A stretch of DNA of 64,000 bases, taken from the NCBI GenBank assembly GCA_963721725.1, contig CAVRLX010000016.1, forward strand, positions 496,001-560,000, given 5' to 3'. The position numbers and the translations under genes are program-made. Below are positions 1 to 8,068 of this stretch, in pieces. Within the stretch, counting starts at the first letter, position 1, and each line of letters opens with the position of its first letter. The stretch is from RI-153 sp963721725. Lineage in GTDB: Bacteria > Chloroflexota > Anaerolineae > Caldilineales > Caldilineaceae. A model generated the notes under the pieces. The model saw nothing but the letters and a program-made list of their open reading frames with translations. It had not been told where the DNA came from and searched no databases.

Positions 1-2
1 TT

Positions 3-908
3 TATAAGCGATTGTCGGCGAATGTGATCAGCCTCACCCGCCTGATTGATGTTCTGTTTGATGTCAATCAGCAATTAGCGGAGAGCAAAGAGATTGGCAA
101 GGGCGAGGCGCTGAACCATATTGATCTGGACAGCAATCAGCCTTTGGCGAAACGTATGCTCAATCTCACACTGGTCAACTTGCAGGAGACCGCCCGCGAG
201 AAGTTGGGAGACAATCCACTCTTTAAGGCCATGTTGGATAACAAGGAGATCTTCAAGACCATGATGGCCTCTGGCGGCGCAGTTGAGCAGCAATTCCTCA
301 ATTCTTGCGTCACCACCGCCGTGACCCAAGAGTTGCAAGAGAATGTTTCTAATTTGGCCGCATTGCTGCTTGTGGGCCGAGGTGTAGCCGACTTCATTCA
401 GGACCAGATCAACAATAAAGAGTTGGAAGAAGAAGTGAGCGAGTGGCACAAATTTGGCGTTTCGCTCAAGAAGGCTGCACAGAAACGGGTGACCGGGGCG
501 CGCGGAGAGTTTGACACAATCGAACTCTTGGCTCTCTCTATTATGCAAAAATCACCCGTGGCTGTGGACAAACTCCAGGCGTTGATACGGCGTTGGAGTC
601 GTGTGATGCAGAAGTTGTCGGCCATGACAGACCTTAGCGAGGGCAAGAGCAATGTTCCCGTGCTCACGAAACGGCTTGTCCACAACCACTGGAATGTCAG
701 CGCTGGATTGTCGGCGGCAAGTCTATACGTGTTAGCCCGCCCCAATCGTCGCACCAAAGGGATGACTGGGAACAGCTATCGGGAATCCCTGTCGCAGACC
801 ACCAAGAGGGCCACGGTCGATAACACCACTGAAGAGAATCTGAACACGTGGCTGGGCAAGAAAAAGAGGAACGCGTGCAGAAGTTGGGAACCCTGTGGAC
901 GAATGTGA
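3..908 (+). CDS. Hypothetical protein, 5' end outside window, C-terminus frame-broken
   Basis: The reading frame is open to the left edge, so the true start may lie outside the window; the first usable codon is a TTG at 12. The visible protein of about 298 residues is largely alpha-helical and soluble, without signal peptide or membrane segment, and I do not recognise the family. The last residues after the Gly-Lys-Lys near 865 look unnatural. Shifting by one base at the A-run 861-865 gives a more protein-like continuation (Glu-Glu-Arg-Val-Gln-Lys and onward) that runs to about 955 before another shift would be needed to enter the ORF at 895-1359. The two ORFs may therefore be one gene with two indels. 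Confidence 0.45.
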   Translation, partial: YKRLSANVISLTRLIDVLFDVNQQLAESKEIGKGEALNHIDLDSNQPLAKRMLNLTLVNLQETAREKLGDNPLFKAMLDNKEIFKTMMASGGAVEQQFLNSCVTTAVTQELQENVSNLAALLLVGRGVADFIQDQINNKELEEEVSEWHKFGVSLKKAAQKRVTGARGEFDTIELLALSIMQKSPVAVDKLQALIRRWSRVMQKLSAMTDLSEGKSNVPVLTKRLVHNHWNVSAGLSAASLYVLARPNRRTKGMTGNSYRESLSQTTKRATVDNTTEENLNTWLGKKKRNACRSWEPCGRM

Positions 909-1359
909 TGCATGCGGGGGGACAACGTTTTCGATCCCAGGTCATGGCCTCTTTTTACAGGCAATCAAGCGGGGCGATCAAAAGATGTTTATGGTAGGCG
1001 ATCCGCTAATCGACGAACACGAATTTTACACGATGAAGGAGATGGACGTTTACGCTGGCAAAGTGAAGAAAGGTGAGATGATGGTGCCGTCGGAAATGCT
1101 GACCTCCAGCGTAGAGGCCCGCTTTGTCACGGAGGCCATTTTCTACAGACTCCAGACAGACGTGGGGAAGCAGGTAGAGGAGTTGGAAACTGCACCTCCC
1201 CGTGTAAACCCGACTGTAGAAATTCTAGAGATCGCTGACTCTGTCAAAGATAATCGTGGCCAAGAGTATCTCAATGTGAAGGTAGATGGCGAGGCCGTCG
1301 GAAAACGCAAAGGGGTGCAGGCCCCCGGCTGGGTATTGGCGGACTATATTATTCAATAG
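895..1359 (+). CDS. Hypothetical protein, probable continuation of the preceding ORF
   Basis: This 154-codon frame begins with GTG at 895 and overlaps the preceding ORF by 14 bases. Its first 25 residues look like an out-of-frame lead-in; convincing sequence starts around the ATG at 984. The body is hydrophilic, with a helical middle and a Lys/Val-rich end, and I do not recognise the family. There is no clear ribosome binding site before 895 or 984, which supports it being the 3' part of a frameshifted gene covering about 3-1359. It ends 104 bases from the tRNA-Arg gene, which points the opposite way. Confidence 0.4.
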   Translation: MDECDACGGTTFSIPGHGLFLQAIKRGDQKMFMVGDPLIDEHEFYTMKEMDVYAGKVKKGEMMVPSEMLTSSVEARFVTEAIFYRLQTDVGKQVEELETAPPRVNPTVEILEIADSVKDNRGQEYLNVKVDGEAVGKRKGVQAPGWVLADYIIQ

Positions 1360-1409
1360 CGGCACCACCGAGCGCGGTACGGGCTTCTTTCATAGCCGCG
1401 GCATAAAAA

Positions 1410-1455
1410 GGCCGCTTCGCTCTGGTAGAAAATTTTCTACCAGAGCGAAGCGGCC
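1410..1455 (-). terminator. Rho-independent terminator of tRNA-Arg
   Basis: The two 23-base arms (1410-1432 and 1433-1455) are perfectly complementary, forming a 46-base palindrome. Read on the minus strand the GC-rich outer stem is followed by a run of five T, and the structure lies 8 bases beyond the 3' end of the minus-strand tRNA. It could also stop plus-strand transcription from the left-hand ORFs, although there is no T-run on that side. Confidence 0.85.
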
Positions 1456-1462
1456 CGGTGTG

Positions 1463-1535
1463 TGCCCCCGGCGGGAGTTGAACCCACGACCAAAGGTTTA
1501 GGAAACCTCTGCTCTATCCTCTGAGCTACGGGGGC
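1463..1535 (-). tRNA. tRNA-Arg (anticodon CCT)
   Basis: The reverse complement folds as a complete cloverleaf: a 7-bp acceptor stem GCCCCCG/CGGGGGC, a D arm closed by GCTC/GAGC, an anticodon stem GAGGT/ACCTT with loop TTCCTAA (anticodon CCT, reading AGG), and a T arm GTGGG-TTCAACT-CCCGC. The discriminator base is A at 1463. The CCA end is not encoded. A strong terminator follows at 1410-1455. Confidence 0.95.
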
Positions 1536-1694
1536 GAAATGGGGCAAGTTTCGCTACGATAGCACAAAGCAGGGGAGGGCGTCAAAAATCGGGGATTTTG
1601 CCCTGCTTGTGCCTCTATTTCGGTGCAAGGGGGTTGTGGGGTAGAATGGAGCCATCAACTGCATTCCACCCTCCCCTCTAGAAAAAAGAAGCCC

Positions 1695-2642
1695 ATGCAG
1701 CCCGTTCAAGAATTTGCAGAAAAGATCACGGCCAATGTGGAAAAGGTGATCGTCGGCAAGCGTGAAATGATCCAATCCCTGGTGATTGCCCTGCTGTGTG
1801 AAGGGCATGTGCTCCTGGAAGACGTGCCGGGCGTGGGCAAAACCATGCTGGCACGTGCGCTGGCCGTCAGCCTGGGCGTGGATTTCCGCCGCTTACAGTG
1901 TACGCCCGATCTGCTGCCCAGCGATATCACCGGCGTGAGCATTTTTAACCAGGAAACACGCGCCTTTCAGTTTATACCGGGGCCAGCCTTCACCCACATT
2001 TTGCTGGCCGACGAGATCAACCGGGCCACGCCCCGCACACAGGCGGCTTTGCTTGAGGCGATGGGCGAGCGCCAGATCACCGCCGACGGCGAAACCCGGC
2101 CCTTGCCTCGCCCCTTTTTGGTGCTGGCAACCCAAAACCCCGTGGAATACGAAGGCACCTTTCCCCTGCCCGAAGCGCAACTCGACCGTTTTCTGTTTAA
2201 GCTCAACCTGGGCTATCTCTCCAACGCCGAAGAGAGCGCCATGCTCCAAAACCTGGGCGGACGCCACCCCATTGAAACATTGACTGCCGTGGTCAGCGGG
2301 CTGGATGCGCCCAAACTGGCCGAATCGATCTGGTCGATCCGCGTGGCCGATTCTGTGCGCGATTATATTGTGGCGCTGGTCCACGCCACACGCACGCACC
2401 CCGATCTGGCGTTGGGGGCCAGCCCGCGTGGTTCGCTGGCGCTCTATCGCAGCGCACAGGTGCGGGCGGCGCTGGCCGGGCGCGATTATGTGTTGCCCGA
2501 CGATGTACAGGCGCTGGCCCCCAGTGTGCTGCCCCATCGTTGTATTGTACGGCCCGACAGCGCGTTGCGCGGGCGCAGTGCGGAACGCATTGTGGCCGAT
2601 CTGATTGAACGTGTTCCCCTGGACTTGGGCAGCACGCCCTGA
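1695..2642 (+). CDS. MoxR-family AAA+ ATPase
   Basis: This 315-residue protein is a MoxR-type AAA+ ATPase, a chaperone-like family that helps mature or activate partner proteins, commonly ones encoded beside it. The Walker A motif (GVGKT, residues 46-50), Walker B (LLADEIN, near residue 105) and sensor 1 (ATQNP, near residue 145) are visible, and the length is normal. I chose the ATG at 1695 because the MoxR homology begins there; an in-frame extension upstream to 1623 runs into the tRNA spacer. The stop is 4 bases from the start of the DUF58 gene, so the two are co-transcribed. MoxR and DUF58 proteins are a classic pair. Confidence 0.92.
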   Translation: MQPVQEFAEKITANVEKVIVGKREMIQSLVIALLCEGHVLLEDVPGVGKTMLARALAVSLGVDFRRLQCTPDLLPSDITGVSIFNQETRAFQFIPGPAFTHILLADEINRATPRTQAALLEAMGERQITADGETRPLPRPFLVLATQNPVEYEGTFPLPEAQLDRFLFKLNLGYLSNAEESAMLQNLGGRHPIETLTAVVSGLDAPKLAESIWSIRVADSVRDYIVALVHATRTHPDLALGASPRGSLALYRSAQVRAALAGRDYVLPDDVQALAPSVLPHRCIVRPDSALRGRSAERIVADLIERVPLDLGSTP

Positions 2643-2646
2643 GCTT

Positions 2647-3888
2647 ATGCTAGACTTCTTCTTTTTACTGCTCTTCCTCTTTGGGATCGCCGTCTTTTTG
2701 CGCATGGATTGGATCTATTATCTGATCTATGTGGTGGGCGGCGTCTGGCTTTTTAGCCATTGGTGGGTGCGGCGCAGCCTGAGCAAAATCGAGGTGGAAC
2801 GCCAGATCCCCCCCAAAGCCTTTGCCGGTGAAACCATCAGCGGCGAGGTGATCTTGCGCAATCGGAGCCGCCTCCCGGTTCCCTGGCTGCGCATCCACGA
2901 AAGCATCCCCATTGAGTTACAAGCCATTGAAAATTACAAAGTCGTGTTGAGCATTGGCAGCCGTTCGCTGGCCCGCCACACGTTTCAATTCTACTGCCAC
3001 AAGCGGGGCTACTATCCGGTGGGGCCACTGCGCCTCTACACCGGCGATCTCTTTGGATTTGCCGAAAACGCCTGGCAAGAAAGTGCGCCCACCCACCTCA
3101 CCGTCTATCCCCAAGTGCTGTCTCTGCCCCAACTGGGCCTGCCCAGCCAGTTGCCCTATGGCACGCTGCGCTCGCGCCAGCGCATCTTTGAAGATCCCAC
3201 GCGCATGGTGGGCGTGCGCCCCTATGATAGCGGCGACAGTATGCGCCACATCCATTGGCGGGCCAGCGCCCACGAAAACACGCTGCTTGTGAAGAAATAT
3301 CAGCCTTCGATTGCGCTGGATAGCACGGTGGTGCTCGATCTGGATGAGGCGGCCTATCCCGACCGTGAGCGCTTCAGCGGCAGCGAGTGGGCCGTGGTAT
3401 TGGCGGCCTCGCTGACCAGCCACCTTTCGGATCGACGGCAGGCGGTGGGTTTGCTCAGCAACGGCTGGGACCCCGTGAGCGAGCGCGAAACCCAATATAT
3501 CCACAGCGCCACCGGGCGCGGCCATTTGATGACGATTCTAGAATCGTTGGCGCGGGTGCAGGTTCGCAAACCGCTTGCTAATCACGAAGAAGGTCCCCCG
3601 ATTGTCGCTTTGGAGAAATGGTTGCCCAATCACGCCGCCTCGCTCACGTGGGGTACAACCTTAATTGTGGTGACGCCGCGGCTACACGAGCCACTGCTCT
3701 GGGCGCTGCATGCGCTCTATCGGCGCGGGCTGAGTGTCATGGCAATTGCCTGTACACAGAATGCGAATTTCGAGGCGACACGCAACCAGGCGGCGGCGCT
3801 GGGCATCCACGCCTATCAAGTGGTCTGGAATGTCGATCTGATGAAGTTGCAAGATGAGAGCAGCGTTGTGAGAGGAGTGGGCGCATGA
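2647..3888 (+). CDS. DUF58 domain protein
   Basis: The protein of about 413 residues has two hydrophobic segments at the N-terminus (roughly residues 1-45), then an extracytoplasmic-type beta domain, and the DUF58 signature around residue 195-220 (RPYDSGDSMRHIHWRASAH). The region after it resembles a degenerate von Willebrand A fold with the usual VVLDLDE strand. I chose the ATG at 2647 because the upstream extension overlaps the moxR gene. It follows moxR by 4 bases and its last 4 bases overlap the next gene, so all three form one operon. DUF58 proteins are probable clients of the MoxR ATPase; the process they serve here is unknown. Confidence 0.9.
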   Translation: MLDFFFLLLFLFGIAVFLRMDWIYYLIYVVGGVWLFSHWWVRRSLSKIEVERQIPPKAFAGETISGEVILRNRSRLPVPWLRIHESIPIELQAIENYKVVLSIGSRSLARHTFQFYCHKRGYYPVGPLRLYTGDLFGFAENAWQESAPTHLTVYPQVLSLPQLGLPSQLPYGTLRSRQRIFEDPTRMVGVRPYDSGDSMRHIHWRASAHENTLLVKKYQPSIALDSTVVLDLDEAAYPDRERFSGSEWAVVLAASLTSHLSDRRQAVGLLSNGWDPVSERETQYIHSATGRGHLMTILESLARVQVRKPLANHEEGPPIVALEKWLPNHAASLTWGTTLIVVTPRLHEPLLWALHALYRRGLSVMAIACTQNANFEATRNQAAALGIHAYQVVWNVDLMKLQDESSVVRGVGA

Positions 3889-5534
3889 CAGAATCCACCG
3901 CCGAGACCAACGAAATTGACAGCGCGCCGGTTCCGATGACGCCGCGCCTGGCACAGCCCACCCAATACGACGACATCTGGCTAAGTTCGCTGCTGCGCCC
4001 GCTGCTGATCACGCTGTTGATTGGCTGTATTAATGTGGCCTGTGTGGGCTTTCTGCGCCATATTATGCCCGATATGCCCGCCGCCCATGCCATGCTTTTA
4101 ATGGGCATGGGGGTGGTTGGCTCGCTGGTGGGCTGCTACACAACCACGGTTCTGATCAACCCCGACCAGCGCGACCGCCGCCGGTTTGCCTATCGTTCGG
4201 CAGAATTGGGGCTGCTCTTGTTCGGCGTGCGTGTGCTGACCTGGGCTTTTATCGAAGGCTGGCCGACCTGGGCCGAGGTGATCTATCAACCGCTGAGCGC
4301 GCTGCTTACGGGTGTTTTTGTCATCTCCATTTTGCTGGTCTACTTTAGTTGGGTCACCGCGGCCTTTGCCACCAAACAATTTCTAGAGATGGCGCTGAGT
4401 CCTGACGAACTTATGGAGCGCCCGTCAGATCGCTATCGCCTGATCTATGATTCGCGCATGCGCAGCGATCGGCGCAGCTTGTTGGCTCGCTTCACCGAGT
4501 TTTGGATCATCGGCGGCGTGCTCTTGTTGCTTTTCACGGCGGGCAGCCAGTTTGGGCCGGGCAGCAATGGCTTCTTTGCCCTCTCTCGCCAGAACATCGC
4601 CCCTGTGGTAATCGGGGCCGGGGTCGTCTATTTTCTGGTGGGCTTTATGCTGATTGCGCTGGGGCGGCTGGCCGTTCTGCGCGCCCAATGGCAGATTGAG
4701 GAAGTAGCAACCACAGACGCCATCGTGCGCAACTGGCCGTTTTACAGCGTGGGCCTCGTAGTGATCATGGGAATCATTGCCATCTTGCTGCCGCTGGGTG
4801 GCACGTTTTGGCTGGCCCAAATCCTTTCATTTATCGTCCAGGCTATCTATTTTGTGGTCTATTCTATTTTTGGGCTGCTCCTGGTGCTGCTGGCAAATCT
4901 GTTACCCGGCACAGCCGAAGATACACCTGCGCCCAATATTCCGCCCATGGCGCCGCCCGTGCTGGAGGAAGCAGCCCAAACCGCGGCGGTGGCACCCTGG
5001 TTGGGCGGCGCTGTCTTTTGGACGGTGATGATTCTGTTGCTGGGCTATGCGCTTTATGTTTATATGAGCGGCAAAGGTCTACGCTTCACTTGGCTACAAC
5101 AGATCTGGAATGCACTGCTGTTGCGCTGGCGCACGTTTTGGGCCGGCTATCGCCAATGGAGGCACACAACGCTGGATGGAGCAACGTCGGACGAAAGCGG
5201 TGACGATTCGACACCGGGCTGGCTGCGTACCCTGCGCCGGCTGCGTATGGGCAAACTGTCGCCCACTGATCGGGTACGCTTCTTTTATTTGAGTATGTTA
5301 GCCCAAGCCCAAGAGCAGGGAATTCCTCGCCAACCCGGTGAGACGCCCTTGCGCTATGCCCCCAGGCTAGGGATAGAAATCGAAGAGGCCAAAGAGGACG
5401 CGGATCGCTTAACCGCAGAATTTGTCGCCATCCATTACGCCGACCACCAAGTAAGCGAAAAAGAGGAACCTTTTTTTCAGGAATTGTGGCAGCGGCTTCG
5501 TAAGGCTCTTAACCGAAGCGATGGCGATAAATAG
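3885..5534 (+). CDS. DUF4129-type polytopic membrane protein
   Basis: This 549-residue membrane protein starts in an ATGA overlap with the DUF58 gene. Hydrophobic segments lie near residues 33-55, 65-90, 105-125, 135-160, 205-230, 240-260, 285-345 and 375-395, followed by a basic cytoplasmic tail. The last 90 residues match the DUF4129 pattern, with a helix of the type SPTDRVRFFYLSML and a proline-rich turn (PRQPGETPLRYA). In related operons DUF4129 closes a membrane transglutaminase-like protein; I see no transglutaminase Cys-His-Asp core here, so this is the membrane partner without the enzyme. It completes the moxR-DUF58-DUF4129 operon. Confidence 0.82.
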   Translation: MTESTAETNEIDSAPVPMTPRLAQPTQYDDIWLSSLLRPLLITLLIGCINVACVGFLRHIMPDMPAAHAMLLMGMGVVGSLVGCYTTTVLINPDQRDRRRFAYRSAELGLLLFGVRVLTWAFIEGWPTWAEVIYQPLSALLTGVFVISILLVYFSWVTAAFATKQFLEMALSPDELMERPSDRYRLIYDSRMRSDRRSLLARFTEFWIIGGVLLLLFTAGSQFGPGSNGFFALSRQNIAPVVIGAGVVYFLVGFMLIALGRLAVLRAQWQIEEVATTDAIVRNWPFYSVGLVVIMGIIAILLPLGGTFWLAQILSFIVQAIYFVVYSIFGLLLVLLANLLPGTAEDTPAPNIPPMAPPVLEEAAQTAAVAPWLGGAVFWTVMILLLGYALYVYMSGKGLRFTWLQQIWNALLLRWRTFWAGYRQWRHTTLDGATSDESGDDSTPGWLRTLRRLRMGKLSPTDRVRFFYLSMLAQAQEQGIPRQPGETPLRYAPRLGIEIEEAKEDADRLTAEFVAIHYADHQVSEKEEPFFQELWQRLRKALNRSDGDK

Positions 5535-5664
5535 GCAAGGGAAGTCGAGGTAACTTACTGTGGGAAGAAAAGTCTACCGTTTTGCGATGACAAAGATAAC
5601 ATATGACAAAGATAACAAACGAAGAAAATGTCAACTTCTTGTAGCTAATTGTAATTAATGCGCC

Positions 5665-5693
5665 TTGACGCCCCCTGGAGGGACTGTTATAAT
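5665..5693 (+). promoter_or_regulatory. Sigma-70-type promoter of rpsA
   Basis: A -35 element TTGACG (5665-5670) and a perfect -10 TATAAT (5688-5693) are separated by 17 bases. The predicted start near 5700 leaves a leader of about 180 bases before rpsA at 5884. The rest of the gap 5535-5664 is AT-rich and holds no ORF. Confidence 0.8.
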
Positions 5694-5825
5694 TCGCTTG
5701 CTAATGGAGTCGTTAGGTGAAAATTTGTATAAATTGCAAATTATTGTGCGATTTATAAGTAAACCTTATTTAGAGTAGCAATCAAGATTCCTTTTGCAAA
5801 TTTTGCCATTTTGGCAATAGTGTAA

Positions 5826-5848
5826 GGTCTATCTGCGAAAGGTAGACC
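5826..5848 (+). promoter_or_regulatory. Leader hairpin just upstream of rpsA
   Basis: GGTCTATC (5826-5833) pairs with GGTAGACC (5841-5848), allowing one G-U pair, around a 7-base loop. It ends 35 bases before the rpsA start. S1 proteins repress their own translation in some bacteria through leader structures; that this hairpin does so is inference only. Confidence 0.4.
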
Positions 5849-5883
5849 ACTAAACCTGACCATCCACTTTTGGAAGAATCACG

Positions 5884-7137
5884 ATGACCGATTCAGAACG
5901 CTATAGCGCAGAGTTAAATCGATTTGATGGGCTGAGCGATGATCAAGATGCCGACCGCGCAGAGTTTGAGCGATATTTGGCCGAAGAGGAAGACCTTAGC
6001 TTGCCTGAACGCGGCGATCTGTTGGAAGGCATGTTGGTTGAAGTCCGCTCCAATGAATTACTCGTCAATATCGGGGCCAAACGCGACGGTGTTGTCCCCC
6101 AGTCGGATCTTTCCCGGCTAGAGAGCAGCTACGTCAAATCCCTGAAAGAGGGGGATACTGTCCCCGTCGTGGTTAGCAAGCAGACCACTGACGAAGGCAT
6201 GTTGGTGTTGAGCATCGCCGATGCCCTGCAAAAGCAGGATTGGTTGGTGGCCGAAAAGATGCTTGATAGTGGCGATGTAGGAACGTACGAAGTGATTGGG
6301 TATAACAAAGGCGGCCTATTGGTCACCTTTGGTCACCTGCGGGGCTTTATTCCTGCTTCCCATGTGGTTGGCTTGCCACGCAACATGAATGAAGATGAGC
6401 GCAACGACCAGTTGGAAGAGATGCTTGGTCAAAAATTACCGGCCAAGGTGATTGAAGTCGAGCGCCGCCGTCGCCGTCTTGTGCTTTCCCACCGCTATGC
6501 CGAGCGCGAATATCGTTCGCAGCGCAAATCCCAACTCTTTGAAGAGCTGAAAGTGGGCGACGTGGTCCAGGGCGAAGTGCGCAGCCTGCGTCCCTTTGGG
6601 GCCTTCGTGGACATCGGCGGAGCCGATGGCCTGTTGCATGTCAGCGAAATCGGTTGGACGCCAGTCAGCCATCCGCGCGATGTGTTGAAGGTGGGCGATG
6701 TGATTCAGGTGGAGATCTTGCGTTTAGACGCCGATCGCAGCCGGATTGCCCTCAGCCGCAAGCAGCTTCTGCCTAATCCGTGGGAGAGCATTGAAGAGCG
6801 CTACAAAAACGGTGAAACGGTGCTGGTCACGATTACCCGTGTGGTGGACTTTGGCGCTTTTGCCCAATTGGAACCTGGCGTTGAAGGGTTGATTCACATT
6901 AGTGAGTTGGCCGACATTGCCGTGGCGGAACCGCTGCGCACTGTGGAACCAGGGATGCGCGTGCCGGTGAAGATATTGCGTGTAGATGCCGAACGTCAGC
7001 GTATCGGGCTGAGCCGTCGCCAAGCCGACGATCTGGTTGGCTATGCCCTGTTGGAAGCTGAGGGGATTCACGCTCCAGAGGCATCCACGGTTGCTGCTGA
7101 AGCAGACTCTTCCGAAGAGACCCCAGGTGAGGAATAG
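5884..7137 (+). CDS. rpsA: 30S ribosomal protein S1 (four S1 domains)
   Basis: The 417-residue protein has an acidic N-terminal tail and four S1 OB-fold RNA-binding repeats at about residues 42-112, 125-200, 215-285 and 300-370. The third and fourth carry the best signatures (GAFVDIGGADGLLHVSE and GAFAQLEPGVEGLIHISE). Four repeats are common in Gram-positive and Chloroflexota S1-type proteins, compared with six in Escherichia coli. S1 brings mRNA to the 30S subunit. A sigma-70 promoter and leader hairpin lie upstream. The C-terminus is acidic and low in complexity. The neighbouring rpsU and infA fit a translation cluster. Confidence 0.93.
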   Translation: MTDSERYSAELNRFDGLSDDQDADRAEFERYLAEEEDLSLPERGDLLEGMLVEVRSNELLVNIGAKRDGVVPQSDLSRLESSYVKSLKEGDTVPVVVSKQTTDEGMLVLSIADALQKQDWLVAEKMLDSGDVGTYEVIGYNKGGLLVTFGHLRGFIPASHVVGLPRNMNEDERNDQLEEMLGQKLPAKVIEVERRRRRLVLSHRYAEREYRSQRKSQLFEELKVGDVVQGEVRSLRPFGAFVDIGGADGLLHVSEIGWTPVSHPRDVLKVGDVIQVEILRLDADRSRIALSRKQLLPNPWESIEERYKNGETVLVTITRVVDFGAFAQLEPGVEGLIHISELADIAVAEPLRTVEPGMRVPVKILRVDAERQRIGLSRRQADDLVGYALLEAEGIHAPEASTVAAEADSSEETPGEE

Positions 7138-7178
7138 CCTGTTGGTAACTCACAAACGAATTGTGTTGGGCTGAATTT

Positions 7179-7207
7179 TTGCCCGACATCCTTCAATCAA
7201 GTATAAT
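7179..7207 (+). promoter_or_regulatory. Promoter of the rpsU-infA transcript
   Basis: A -35 element TTGCCC (7179-7184) and a perfect TATAAT (7202-7207) stand 17 bases apart. Transcription would start near 7214, inside the first arm of the structure at 7212-7276, leaving about 200 bases of leader before rpsU. Confidence 0.72.
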
Positions 7208-7211
7208 AAGC

Positions 7212-7276
7212 AACCTGTCAGCAAGTGCCTCGTGCAAAGTGTCAAGTTTGCACACCGGGAACTGCCCTGACAGGTT
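7212..7276 (+). promoter_or_regulatory. Nested inverted repeat in the rpsU leader
   Basis: AACCTGTCAG (7212-7221) pairs perfectly with CTGACAGGTT (7267-7276), and inside it GTGCAAA (7232-7238) pairs with TTTGCAC (7247-7253). Together they make a two-level stem at the very start of the predicted transcript. After it there is only one TTTCTTGTG stretch, so it is weak as a terminator. A regulatory leader for a ribosomal protein operon is possible but unproven. Confidence 0.5.
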
Positions 7277-7414
7277 TCTTGTGTCGTTAGGTTGACAACT
7301 GCAAAATCCCGTAACCTTGATATTGACTGATTTGATCATTCCCTTGATGAGAAGAGCGTCGAATATTGCAGGTTTCGCCGATAGCACCATACACTTTGAA
7401 AGGGGGTGAGACCT

Positions 7415-7606
7415 ATGAGCGTTGATTTACGACCTGGAGAATCGCAAGAGAGCCTGCTGCGCCGATTCCGCAAAGCGGTGGCCGAAGCGAGAATTCTACC
7501 CATCGTGCGCCAGAAGCGCTGGTTCACATCCAAAAGCGAAATTCGCCGGATCAAGAAGCAGAAGGCAATTCGCAAGGCACATCGTTTACCACGTACGCCA
7601 AGCTAG
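7415..7606 (+). CDS. rpsU: 30S ribosomal protein bS21
   Basis: This 63-residue, strongly basic protein matches bS21: it opens with SVDLRPGESQESLLRRFRKA and continues with the KRWFTSKSEIRRIKK core. bS21 joins the small subunit platform near the anti-Shine-Dalgarno region and helps initiation. The start is set by a very strong ribosome binding site (AGGGGGTGAG, 7401-7410) five bases before ATG 7415; an upstream in-frame codon at 7406 lies inside that site. infA follows 105 bases downstream across a hairpin. Confidence 0.93.
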   Translation: MSVDLRPGESQESLLRRFRKAVAEARILPIVRQKRWFTSKSEIRRIKKQKAIRKAHRLPRTPS

Positions 7607-7624
7607 GGCGCTCGTCAGGGTAAC

Positions 7625-7660
7625 TGTCTGTGGCAAACATGATCCGGTTTGCCACAGACA
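7625..7660 (+). promoter_or_regulatory. Hairpin between rpsU and infA
   Basis: TGTCTGTGGCAAAC (7625-7638) and GTTTGCCACAGACA (7647-7660) form a perfect 14-bp stem with an 8-base loop. No T-run follows on the plus strand, so it is unlikely to be a classical terminator. It may stabilise the rpsU mRNA end or act as a processing site. Confidence 0.6.
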
Positions 7661-7711
7661 AGCCAATATCTATCGCAAAGTAATCGTATCCGTAGAGTGA
7701 AATGGAGAGGT

Positions 7712-7930
7712 ATGGCAGAGGAAACAGTCACATTTGATGGCAAAATTACCGAGACGCTCCCCAACGCAACCTTCCGGGTGGAATTAGAAACCGGGCACGA
7801 GGTGCTCGCTTATCTTTCTGGGAAGATGCGCAAATATTATATTCGCGTGCTGTTGGGTGATAAAGTAAAAGTGGAAATGAGTCAGTATGATCTGACACGT
7901 GGGCGTATTACCTATCGGTATCGGACGTAG
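7712..7930 (+). CDS. infA: Translation initiation factor IF-1
   Basis: The 72-residue protein is a full-length IF-1, a single S1-like OB fold that binds the 30S A site. It shows the family landmarks: an acidic start (MAEE), the LPNATFRVELETGHEVLAY strand pair, the GKMRKYYIRVLLGDKV core and the Asp-Leu-Thr-Arg-Gly-Arg-Ile end. ATG 7712 follows the purine-rich GGAGAGG. An upstream in-frame extension to 7649 overlaps the hairpin and is not conserved in the family. A strong terminator lies 86 bases downstream. Confidence 0.95.
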   Translation: MAEETVTFDGKITETLPNATFRVELETGHEVLAYLSGKMRKYYIRVLLGDKVKVEMSQYDLTRGRITYRYRT

Positions 7931-8015
7931 AAGGCTGCGCCCGATACTTTTTTGCGTCCTTGATTTCCGTTGTCTGACCGTCACTTGCCATAGATTTTGA
8001 TCGGATCAAGCGTAT

Positions 8016-8050
8016 AAAAGGCCGAGGAGAGTCTCTCCTCGGCCTTTTTT
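8016..8050. terminator. Bidirectional terminator after infA
   Basis: GGCCGAGGAGA (8020-8030) and TCTCCTCGGCC (8034-8044) form a GC-rich stem with A-run before and T-run after (TTTTTTT from 8045). It suits the plus-strand rpsU-infA unit and, read in the other direction, the Nudix gene ending at 8069. Confidence 0.88.
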
Positions 8051-8068
8051 TATGCGCACTTGGGCCAG

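Noticed and set aside
5826..5848. Riboswitch upstream of rpsA
   Set aside because: A single short hairpin matches no riboswitch class I can recognise.
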